This document shows, piece after piece, positions 33,759 to 41,142 of a stretch of DNA of 64,000 nt. A program made the position numbers and the translations under genes. Origin of the DNA: an uncultured Alphaproteobacteria bacterium (GTDB lineage: Bacteria > Pseudomonadota > Alphaproteobacteria > RF32 > CAG-239); contig CALXTL010000001.1 in assembly GCA_944391445.1 (NCBI GenBank), forward strand, positions 62,001 through 126,000, given 5' to 3'. How positions within the stretch are numbered: the stretch's first letter is position 1; every line of letters starts with the position of its first letter. The notes beneath the pieces are model-generated. The model was given only the letters and a program-made list of their open reading frames with translations. It was not told the DNA's origin and ran no database searches.

Positions 33759-34733
33759 ATGCTTAAAATTTCTACAACACCGCATTTCCAAACACAGGTC
33801 AATACGCGCCAAATCATGTTAGATGTCATCATTGCCTTATTGCCGGCGGCGCTGGCTGCCGTTTTGTTCTTTGGGGTAAATGCTTTGCTGGTGATTCTGA
33901 CATCCGTTGCCTCCTGTGTCTTTTTTGAATACGCGGTTTGCCGCTGGTGGCTAAAATCCGCCAACACCACGCATGACCTTTCTGCCATCATCACAGGATT
34001 GCTGTTGGCCTATAATCTGCCGAGTTCAATACCCTTGGGAATGATTCTTGCCGGCGCTTTTATGGCGATTGTTGTTGCCAAAATGTGTTATGGCGGTCTG
34101 GGCAAAAACATTTTCAACCCGGCACTTGTCGGCCGAGTGTTTTTGTTTATCTCCTTCCCGGTGCAAATGACACACTGGCCGCAGCCTCATTTTCTCAATT
34201 TCTTCGCCGTTGACGCGCAAACGGGCGCAACCACGCTCGGTCTGCTCAAACACATGGAGCCTGGAACCACTCCGCCGGAAGGAATACTGCCGTCTTATGA
34301 AGATATGTTTATTGGCAACATTGGCGGCTGTATCGGCGAAATTTCCGCCCTGGCACTTTTGCTGGGATTAATTTATCTGCTCTGGCGCGGCATCATCACC
34401 TGGCATATACCTTTTTATTATGTCGGCACGGTTTTTATTCTGACGGGAATTTTATACCTCCTGACCGGAGACATTCGCTATGATCCGCTGCGTCACATTT
34501 TATCCGGCGGTTTGCTGCTTGGTGCTTTCTTCATGGCAACAGACTATGCAACCTCGCCGATGACTGTGCGAGGGCAGGTGCTCTATGCCATAGCCTGCGG
34601 AATTCTGACGGTAGTTATACGTCTATACGGCGCCTATCCCGAAGGTGTATCTTTTGCAATTTTAATTATGAACGCGTTCGTTCCACTGATTGATAAATAC
34701 GTGCACGGGCGGATTTTCGGACACAGGAGGTGA
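33759..34733 (+). CDS. rnfD: Rnf complex subunit RnfD
   Basis: A 324-residue membrane subunit with about nine helices and covalent FMN. NTRQIMLDVIIALLPAALAAV is the normal start. The flavin-site region is probably DAQTGATTLGL (S/T-G-A-T-like, at about residue 155). It sits between rnfC and rnfG. Its stop lies 4 bases before the rnfG GTG, within the same AGGAGG area. Confidence 0.95.
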   Translation: MLKISTTPHFQTQVNTRQIMLDVIIALLPAALAAVLFFGVNALLVILTSVASCVFFEYAVCRWWLKSANTTHDLSAIITGLLLAYNLPSSIPLGMILAGAFMAIVVAKMCYGGLGKNIFNPALVGRVFLFISFPVQMTHWPQPHFLNFFAVDAQTGATTLGLLKHMEPGTTPPEGILPSYEDMFIGNIGGCIGEISALALLLGLIYLLWRGIITWHIPFYYVGTVFILTGILYLLTGDIRYDPLRHILSGGLLLGAFFMATDYATSPMTVRGQVLYAIACGILTVVIRLYGAYPEGVSFAILIMNAFVPLIDKYVHGRIFGHRR

Positions 34734-34737
34734 AACT

Positions 34738-35322
34738 GTGGCACAAAAAAAATCAACATTCTGGAACATGCTTCTGACTTTAAGCGGAATTGCGCTGGTC
34801 GCGGCATTTGTGCTTTCATTTGTGGAAGGACAAACCAAAGACGCCATCGACAAAGCCAAAACAAACCGTGAACTGGAGGCTTTGGCCGCAGTTGTCAAAC
34901 CTTTTGACAACAATCCTTTTGCCGAAAAGCTGTCTCTGCCGATACCGCACAAAAAGGAAAAGCTTGAACTCTATCCGGCCCGGAAAAATGGCGTGGTTAA
35001 CTCATATGCCATCAAAACATATTCAGACAAAGGCTTTGCCGGACGGATAGAGATGATTGTCGGCTTTTTTATGGACGGGCGGATAAATAATTTTGTTATC
35101 ACCCAAAGTCAGGAGACACCGGGCCTTGGCACAAAAATTAATGACGAAAAATTTAAAGCCCAATTTCACGGGCTTTATCCGGGACGGACAGTGCTGAAAG
35201 TTCGGCAGGACGGCGGCGAGATTGACGCTGTCACCGCAGCCACGATTAGTTCGCGTGCCGCCGTTGACGCCATCCGGCGGGCAATTGACGCTTATCATAA
35301 TTTTTACACAGGGAATAAATAA
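34738..35322 (+). CDS. rnfG: Rnf complex subunit RnfG
   Basis: A 194-residue subunit with one membrane helix (MLLTLSGIALVAAFVLSFV) and an FMN-binding domain. The flavinylation motif is DAVTAATISS, a T-A-A-T variant of the usual S/T-G-A-T, the target of ApbE. I chose GTG 34738 because AGGAGG (34725-34730) sits 7 bases upstream; an upstream ATG at 34690 is inside rnfD. It lies three bases before rnfE. Confidence 0.93.
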   Translation: MAQKKSTFWNMLLTLSGIALVAAFVLSFVEGQTKDAIDKAKTNRELEALAAVVKPFDNNPFAEKLSLPIPHKKEKLELYPARKNGVVNSYAIKTYSDKGFAGRIEMIVGFFMDGRINNFVITQSQETPGLGTKINDEKFKAQFHGLYPGRTVLKVRQDGGEIDAVTAATISSRAAVDAIRRAIDAYHNFYTGNK

Positions 35323-35325
35323 AAC

Positions 35326-35931
35326 ATGGATAAAACAAGTCTTCAAAACCTGACCCGCGGCCTTGTTGCCGAAAATCCGATTTTAGTCATGATGCTCGGT
35401 ATGTGTCCGACTTTGGGCGTCAGCACATCGGCTCTGAACGGGCTGGGAATGGGATCGGCCACGCTGTTGGTCTTGCTTTTTTCCAACGCCGCCATTTCTC
35501 TGGTCAAAGACATCATTCCGCCATTGGTGCGCATTCCCTCATACATAGTCATTATTGCCACTATTGTTACTGTAGTGGATTTATTAATGGCCGCTTATCT
35601 GCCGGCACTGCATGCTGCGCTGGGCATTTACATCCCGCTGATTGTTGTCAACTGCATCATTTTGGGCAGGGCGGAAGCCTTTGCCTCAAAAAACACTCTG
35701 GGGCAATCTTTGCTTGATGCGCTTGGCATGGGTATAGGATTCACTCTGGCCCTGACCACTTTGGGCATCATCCGCGAAATCCTGGGCAACGGATCCGTTT
35801 TCGGACTAAGCTTTCTAGGAGAAGGAGAGAGTCCGATTCTGCTTTTCATTATGCCGCCCGGTGCATTCTTGGCTCTGGCTTTTATGATTATCGTTTTCAA
35901 CCACCTGCGTAAAAGAGAAGCAAAATCATGA
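35326..35931 (+). CDS. rnfE: Rnf complex subunit RnfE
   Basis: A 201-residue membrane subunit of six helices. ENPILVMMLGMCPTLGVSTS is its diagnostic N-terminus with the membrane Cys that helps bind an iron-sulfur cluster between RnfA and RnfE, and the second Cys is in VVNCIILGRAEA. The stop overlaps the rnfA start (ATGA). Confidence 0.96.
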   Translation: MDKTSLQNLTRGLVAENPILVMMLGMCPTLGVSTSALNGLGMGSATLLVLLFSNAAISLVKDIIPPLVRIPSYIVIIATIVTVVDLLMAAYLPALHAALGIYIPLIVVNCIILGRAEAFASKNTLGQSLLDALGMGIGFTLALTTLGIIREILGNGSVFGLSFLGEGESPILLFIMPPGAFLALAFMIIVFNHLRKREAKS

Positions 35932-36503
35932 CATATCTGTTGATTTTTATTTCTGCTGTTCTGGTCAATAATATTGTTCTGTCTCAGTTTCTTGGCATAT
36001 GTCCGTTTCTCGGCGTGTCCAAAAAAATATCAACCGCACTCGGCATGGGTGTTGCCGTTATGTTTGTCATGACATTTTCAACTCTGGCAACTTTCCTGAT
36101 TTACCACACACTTTTAAAACCATACAATCTGGAATATATGACCACAATCACATTTATTTTGGTCATCGCGGCTTTAGTGCAAATGGTGGAAATCATCATC
36201 AAAAAAGCATCACCGCCGCTGTATCAGGCATTAGGCATCTTTCTGCCGTTAATCACAACCAACTGCGCCGTTCTTGGTATTGCCATTCTGACCGTGCAAA
36301 AAGACTATGCGTTGTTGCCGGGGGTTTGTTTTGCTCTGGCTAATGCCATGGGATTTACACTGGCTATTGTCATTTTTGCCGGCATCCGCGAACGATTAGC
36401 CTATACCAAAATTCCTCAGGTATTGCAGGGAACGCCGATCTCCCTGATTACGGCGGGACTATTGTCTATGGCTTTTATGGGTTTTGCCGGAATTGGCCGT
36501 TGA
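35928..36503 (+). CDS. rnfA: Rnf complex subunit RnfA
   Basis: A 191-residue membrane subunit of six helices, homologous to RnfE with inverted topology. VLVNNIVLSQFLGICPFLGVS carries the first conserved Cys and TTNCAVLG the second. It is the last gene of the set, giving the order B-C-D-G-E-A, followed directly by a terminator. Confidence 0.96.
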   Translation: MTYLLIFISAVLVNNIVLSQFLGICPFLGVSKKISTALGMGVAVMFVMTFSTLATFLIYHTLLKPYNLEYMTTITFILVIAALVQMVEIIIKKASPPLYQALGIFLPLITTNCAVLGIAILTVQKDYALLPGVCFALANAMGFTLAIVIFAGIRERLAYTKIPQVLQGTPISLITAGLLSMAFMGFAGIGR

Positions 36504-36510
36504 CAATAAA

Positions 36511-36535
36511 AAATCCGGCACAATGCCGGATTTTT
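36511..36535 (+). terminator. Terminator of the rnf operon
   Basis: A 10-base-pair stem (36511-36520 with 36524-36533), three-base loop and T run. Confidence 0.92.
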
Positions 36536-36552
36536 GACAAGATCAAACCTTT

Positions 36553-36945
36553 TCAGGTCCTAAACTGCGGGTCTAACAGATCTTCATACCTGACAACACG
36601 CAGTTCATCCACCAGGTTAAACGGAAAAAAGTCAATGCCGTCAAACTCCGGCGGAGCCGGTGCAACAAGGAAAACCTGCGCTTTGCGGGATTTCCAATGA
36701 TTATCGATTTCATCCAAGATTTTTTTATTGTCCTGAAACAGCCGTTTGGCTTCGTCATAATCCAAGACTCTGATATCCCAAGCCAAAATCACACTGTGAA
36801 CGCGGCCGTGATGAAACGAATTTTGCTGAATAAACCCAAAACCTTCTTTTTTTGCCTGAACAGCCACTTCCTGACGGCTGGGAGAAGGATGACAACCGCC
36901 AAAAAAAGCGCAACCGTGACCGTAAGAATAACTTTTTTCATTCAT
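36553..36945 (-). CDS. Hypothetical protein
   Basis: A 130-residue soluble protein I do not recognise. It has several His and Cys near the N-terminus (YGHGCAFFGGCHPSP) and a mixed alpha/beta pattern (VHSVILAWDIRVLDYDEAKRLF). The ribosome site is weak. Other frames in this span look less protein-like. No neighbour suggests its role. Confidence 0.6.
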   Translation of the reverse strand: MNEKSYSYGHGCAFFGGCHPSPSRQEVAVQAKKEGFGFIQQNSFHHGRVHSVILAWDIRVLDYDEAKRLFQDNKKILDEIDNHWKSRKAQVFLVAPAPPEFDGIDFFPFNLVDELRVVRYEDLLDPQFRT

Positions 36946-37017
36946 AAAGCAAGGTATTAAAATTAATAATTATGTTGATTATAGCTACAATACGAGAAAT
37001 TTATTCCAACTTAGCGC

Positions 37018-37665
37018 TCACATCCGATTTGTCAAGAGTTTTAGCACTTCAGCAATGATTTTTTCAAACATTTCCCGCGTCAGTACGCCCGTATTGATGT
37101 TATAACGTGAAGTATGATAAGAATCGACCATCAGCAATCCGTGTTTATCCAACCGGTGCACGGCACCGTGAGCAAATTTATAAGCAGACTTCCGATATCC
37201 CAAAATGCTTAAAACCGCACTATGTGCCACACTGCCCAAGGTCAGAATAAGTTTTAGCCGAGGCATGGCATTAATTTCTTCAATCAGATATTTGCCGCAG
37301 TTGCGCACTTCTTCGCCGGTTACTTTGTTTTGCGGCGGCACACAACGGACAGAATTGGTCACCCGCGTATTAATCAGGCGGAACCCGTCATCTTTGCGTT
37401 TAAGATATTCTCCATCAGCCAGACCAAATTTTTTTAAAGTCGGATACAAAACATCGCCGGCATAATCATTGGTAAACGGCCGATTGGTTTGGTTGGCGCC
37501 GTTTAATCCCGGAGCCAGCCCGACAATCAGGATTTCGGCATCTATTCCGCCGAAAGGTTCAACCGGTCCGTTGTAATAAGTCGGAAATTGAGCCATATTC
37601 AGAGCTCGAAAGGCCAACAGGCGAGGGCACAACGAACAGTTTTTATCCGGACAAACAAAAGGCAT
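37018..37665 (-). CDS. Uracil-DNA glycosylase, family 5 (UDGb-type)
   Basis: A 215-residue DNA-repair enzyme that removes uracil and related bases. The iron-sulfur Cys include those in CPDKNCSLCPRL. Motif A is GLAPGLNGANQTNRPFTND, a mid Cys lies in VRCVPPQNK, and motif B is SYHTSRYNINTGVLT. The H-x-S..N form with TG points to family 5, more than family 4. GGAGAATT precedes ATG 37665. Confidence 0.87.
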   Translation of the reverse strand: MPFVCPDKNCSLCPRLLAFRALNMAQFPTYYNGPVEPFGGIDAEILIVGLAPGLNGANQTNRPFTNDYAGDVLYPTLKKFGLADGEYLKRKDDGFRLINTRVTNSVRCVPPQNKVTGEEVRNCGKYLIEEINAMPRLKLILTLGSVAHSAVLSILGYRKSAYKFAHGAVHRLDKHGLLMVDSYHTSRYNINTGVLTREMFEKIIAEVLKLLTNRM

Positions 37666-37744
37666 GATGAATTCTCCACATATTTTTCAAAAAAAAATAA
37701 CAGTGAACTCTTTAAATTTAGTTAGCGCATATTATCTCATCCTC

Positions 37745-37770
37745 ATAAATCACGTTTATATGTGATTTAT
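37745..37770. promoter_or_regulatory. Operator-like palindrome before the outer-membrane protein
   Basis: Nine bases (ATAAATCAC, 37745-37753) are repeated inverted at 37762-37770 with an 8-base gap. It lies 40 bases before the barrel gene start. It may bind a dimeric regulator or form a hairpin in the leader. Confidence 0.45.
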
Positions 37771-37809
37771 AGAATATAAAAACCTGTTTATAAATGGAGT
37801 TTATACAAC

Positions 37810-38379
37810 ATGAAAAAAGCGATATTACTTGCAAGTGCTGCTCTGCTCATTTCAACAACTGCCAACGCTGAAATGAATATCAGAAAAGAAATCAGACCCT
37901 ATGTTGGTGTTGACTATGCCTATGATAATCTTGATTTAAAAGGTAAAGCCAAACACGCCAAAGAAAACTTCAATTCAGCGGTTGTAAACATTGGTACCGG
38001 TATTACCGAATATGCCAGCCTTGAAGCTTTTTATCAATTCGGCGGTTCCCGTAAAGCTCATTTGAAAGAGGACCAGGGCGGCGGCACCAAAAAATTCAAA
38101 TTTAACGCTTATGGTTTGGATTTGTATGGATATCTGCCGTTGGGCTGCGAACAAAAATTCAAATTGCTGGGCACGCTCGGCGCCGCGGTTTATGACACCG
38201 AACTCAAACACAACGACAAAATCAGCAAAAGCAAAGTCGGTTATCGTGTCGGCGGCGGCGCGCAGTATGATCTGACCGAAAATGTCGCGGCACGTGTTGT
38301 CGGCCGCTATGGCTATATCGGTTCGCGCGATCTCAATCATGTGGCTGAAGTAACGGCTGGTCTGCGTTATTCATTCTAA
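37810..38379 (+). CDS. Outer-membrane beta-barrel protein
   Basis: A 189-residue exported protein with a signal peptide (AILLASAALLISTTANA) and an eight-strand-like barrel: alternating patterns such as RPYVGVDYAYDNLDL, LEAFYQFGGS and GYRVGGGAQYDLT, ending in the outer-membrane signature LRYSF with a terminal Phe. It resembles OmpW/Omp25-type small porin-like proteins. GGAG precedes ATG 37810. The palindrome upstream suggests regulation. Confidence 0.88.
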   Translation: MKKAILLASAALLISTTANAEMNIRKEIRPYVGVDYAYDNLDLKGKAKHAKENFNSAVVNIGTGITEYASLEAFYQFGGSRKAHLKEDQGGGTKKFKFNAYGLDLYGYLPLGCEQKFKLLGTLGAAVYDTELKHNDKISKSKVGYRVGGGAQYDLTENVAARVVGRYGYIGSRDLNHVAEVTAGLRYSF

Positions 38380-38402
38380 AGCGCGACCATGATAATACCG
38401 GG

Positions 38403-38428
38403 AAGCCGCTTGCAAACACAGGCGGCTT
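38403..38428. terminator. Weak convergent terminator
   Basis: A 7-base-pair stem (38403-38409 with 38422-38428) followed by TCTG on the plus strand. The T tail is poor, so the call is modest. Confidence 0.5.
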
Positions 38429-38437
38429 TCTGTACGT

Positions 38438-40189
38438 TCAGCTTCCGGCAAACAGCATCCCCGGCACATCCTGTCCGTTTTCTTGCCGTAAAACAATTTT
38501 CTCTTCGGACAGATTCTTGAACCCGTTTTGCAGCAACAATTCTTTAATATATTCTGGATGATACCGATATCTGCCGGAAGTAGATGTGCGTTTTTCACCT
38601 TCATCCGATACTTCAATTGTGAAAATTAACGTTTTGTTTTTTAATAATTTAACAACGGATTCAAAATTTCTCAAATAACCGCAGACATCGCCCATAACCG
38701 CAACATCAAAAACCGGCTTCTTTTGCAAATAATGGCAAATATCATCTTTGCAAAGTTCGTCATAAACATTTTTTTCAGCCGCTTTGTCCAGCATTTTTTG
38801 CGACACATCCACTCCGATCAGTTTTGTCTGCGGTGTTTTCAGCGCAGACCCGAGTAGTCCCGTGCCACAACCGAGGTCAACAATCGTTTTTTTACCTTGT
38901 CCGACATATTTCCGAATAGCCTCGACAACCGAATAATGCAAATTTCGCATTACATTTTCATAACGATCGGCAAAATGATCAAACAGTTTTTCGCTATACA
39001 GAGCATCATCATCAAAACTTTTCCCGTCAAACGTCGCCTGCAATTTCCTTGCAAAAACGTTATCCGGAGCAACTTCAAGCCATTGACCAAGCTGATTTTT
39101 AGCCTCTTCCGGATGATCTGCGGCAAGCAGAGTCAGCGTTTCACTGAGATTGACGCTGATTTCTTCCAAAGTCGGATCCAGGCGATAAGCATTCAGTAAT
39201 AAACCGGCAGCTTCCTTATATTCCTGCAAATCCTTCAAGATCATAGCCAGATTGTTGCTGACTTCTGCCGACCGTGGATTAAGAATAACCGCCTGCCGAT
39301 ATTCTTCAAGCGCTTCAGCCGTCCGACCGGCGCGATACAGCATTTCGCCGTAATTCTGATGAGCTTCAAAATGCCCGGGGTCAAGCGCCAATACCCGGCG
39401 ATAGCGTTTTTCGGCTTCGTCAAAAGCCTCTTCACGACTGTAAATATCTGCCAGACAGAGCAGGGCGGTCAGATTGTTCGGATTAAGCAATTCGGCCTTT
39501 GCAAAATAAATTTTTGCCTTGGCCGTATCCTTTTCCAGCAAAGATAATTGTCCGAGTAGCACCCGCGCTTCATCGGAAGCCGGTGCCAATTCTTTGGTTT
39601 TTGCCGCGGCGCCCCAGGCTTTTGGCCAGTTTTTGCGATCAAAATAAAGCTGACCGAGGTAATACCACAACAAAGCCTCATTCTCATATTTCGGCAGCAA
39701 TTTTTCAAGTTCTTCCAAGGCGCGCTGCGGGTTGGAAAAACGAAAATTCATAGCCAGATTAATGCGTGCTTCGGCATAGCCGGCATCAAGATCAAGCGCA
39801 TATTGAAAATGGCTCGAGGCGTTCGTCGGATCGCCGAGCCGCTGATAAATTAAACCTATTTCATTATGGGCTTCTTTAATATCCGGACGAAGGCGCAAAA
39901 CGCTGTCAAAAGCTTCCAGCGCTTCGCGATATCTGCCGGCAAGTTTATAAGAAAAAGCCAAATTATAACGAAACGCAGCTTCTTCCGGTTTTTGCGGAAT
40001 TGCTCTTAAAAAAAGAGAAACGGCTTCTTCCTGCAAGCCTTTGTCTTGCGCAATCAATCCCAAAAGGTTCAAAACATCAGGCTGATCGGGCGCTGTTTCC
40101 AAAATCTGCCGATACAAAACCTCTGCCTCGTCAAGTCGTCCGGCCTCATGCAGACTAAGCGCGTTTTGAAAAAGCGTTTCGTATGACAT
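38438..40189 (-). CDS. TPR-repeat methyltransferase
   Basis: A 583-residue protein. Roughly residues 1-375 are tetratricopeptide repeats (about eleven), for example RLDEAEVLYRQILETAPDQP and EALEEYRQAVILNPRSAEV. The C-terminal 200 residues form a SAM-dependent methyltransferase with the glycine motif VDLGCGTGLLGS and the acidic loop VDVSQKMLDKA. Such proteins are known in alphaproteobacteria as predicted methyltransferases with TPR. The target is unknown. AAGGAG precedes ATG 40189. Confidence 0.88.
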   Translation of the reverse strand: MSYETLFQNALSLHEAGRLDEAEVLYRQILETAPDQPDVLNLLGLIAQDKGLQEEAVSLFLRAIPQKPEEAAFRYNLAFSYKLAGRYREALEAFDSVLRLRPDIKEAHNEIGLIYQRLGDPTNASSHFQYALDLDAGYAEARINLAMNFRFSNPQRALEELEKLLPKYENEALLWYYLGQLYFDRKNWPKAWGAAAKTKELAPASDEARVLLGQLSLLEKDTAKAKIYFAKAELLNPNNLTALLCLADIYSREEAFDEAEKRYRRVLALDPGHFEAHQNYGEMLYRAGRTAEALEEYRQAVILNPRSAEVSNNLAMILKDLQEYKEAAGLLLNAYRLDPTLEEISVNLSETLTLLAADHPEEAKNQLGQWLEVAPDNVFARKLQATFDGKSFDDDALYSEKLFDHFADRYENVMRNLHYSVVEAIRKYVGQGKKTIVDLGCGTGLLGSALKTPQTKLIGVDVSQKMLDKAAEKNVYDELCKDDICHYLQKKPVFDVAVMGDVCGYLRNFESVVKLLKNKTLIFTIEVSDEGEKRTSTSGRYRYHPEYIKELLLQNGFKNLSEEKIVLRQENGQDVPGMLFAGS

Positions 40190-40265
40190 TTGTTTCTTTT
40201 TCTCCTTAAGGAAGCTATTTTAAGGCTATCTGATTAAAAAATCCATAAAAATTTAAAAAAAAAGC

Positions 40266-40294
40266 TTGATTCTCCCTTTGGTTTGTACTAGATT
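40266..40294 (+). promoter_or_regulatory. Promoter of rpsD
   Basis: TTGATT (40266-40271), a 17-base spacer and TAGATT (40289-40294). Gives a leader of about 100 bases. Confidence 0.7.
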
Positions 40295-40314
40295 GCAACC
40301 ACTTCCGAGAATGA

Positions 40315-40331
40315 AGACGGATCAACCGTCT
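40315..40331 (+). promoter_or_regulatory. Leader hairpin of rpsD
   Basis: AGACGG (40315-40320) pairs with CCGTCT (40326-40331), followed about 8 bases later by five Ts. S4 often regulates itself through its leader, so this may be an attenuator or S4 site; that is inference. Confidence 0.4.
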
Positions 40332-40397
40332 CGTTTGGCTTTTTCAAGAACCAAAACTATCGGGACAATAACCTAAATAAACAAAGGATTAAAACAC

Positions 40398-41009
40398 ATG
40401 AAAAGCATTGTTTGCGCAAAGAAGAAAAAAGAACGTCAGTACGGCACCATCTGGGGTGCGGCAAACGGTTCTGTCGTTAAAAGAGAATATGCTCCCGGTC
40501 AGCACGGCCAGAGACGCAAAAAACCGACAGACTATGGTCAGCAGTTGTATGCCAAGCAGAAGCTGAAGACCTATTATGGCAACGTTTCCGAAAAACAGTT
40601 CCACAAATACTATGTTGAAGCCGTTCGTCGCAGCGGTGACGCGGCTGAAAACCTGATTGGACTGTTGGAATCCCGTTTGGACAATCTGGTATACAAAGCC
40701 AAATTTGTTCCGACAATTTTTGCCGCGCGTCAATTTGTTAACCACGGTCACGTCACTGTCAACGGCAAAAAAGTCAATATTCCTTCTTATATGGTCAAAG
40801 CCGGCGACATTATTGAAGTCCGTGAAAAATCAAAACAGCTTCCGATGGTTACTTCCGCAATGGAATCTGCCGGACGCGACATCCCGGGCTATCTGGAAGT
40901 AGATACCAAAAAATTGAGCGCGAAATACTCTTTTGTGCCCAAATATGATGATGTACCTTATGCTTCCGTCATGGAGCCGAACCTGGTCATCGAATTTTAC
41001 TCCAGATAA
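40398..41009 (+). CDS. rpsD: Small-subunit ribosomal protein S4
   Basis: A 203-residue primary 16S rRNA-binding protein. [12 protein letters not shown] is the diagnostic stretch, followed by the S4 RNA-binding domain ([33 protein letters not shown]). The N-terminal 30 residues are divergent from the usual alphaproteobacterial form but of normal length. AAAGGA precedes ATG 40398. The gene is alone, with its own promoter and terminator. Confidence 0.97.
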   Translation: MKSIVCAKKKKERQYGTIWGAANGSVVKREYAPGQHGQRRKKPTDYGQQLYAKQKLKTYYGNVSEKQFHKYYVEAVRRSGDAAENLIGLLESRLDNLVYKAKFVPTIFAARQFVNHGHVTVNGKKVNIPSYMVKAGDIIEVREKSKQLPMVTSAMESAGRDIPGYLEVDTKKLSAKYSFVPKYDDVPYASVMEPNLVIEFYSR

Positions 41010-41028
41010 ACAAATATTCTGTTTATGC

Positions 41029-41065
41029 AAAATCCTCAGAAGTTATGCAACTCCTGAGGATTTTT
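41029..41065 (+). terminator. Terminator after rpsD
   Basis: An 11-base-pair stem (41029-41039 with 41054-41064) with a 14-base loop and T run. Confidence 0.82.
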
Positions 41066-41142
41066 GTTTAAAAGGAAATACTTTTATGTTTATATATATG
41101 AAGATAAAATGCGACATTAAGTCAACAACAAGGTAAATCACC

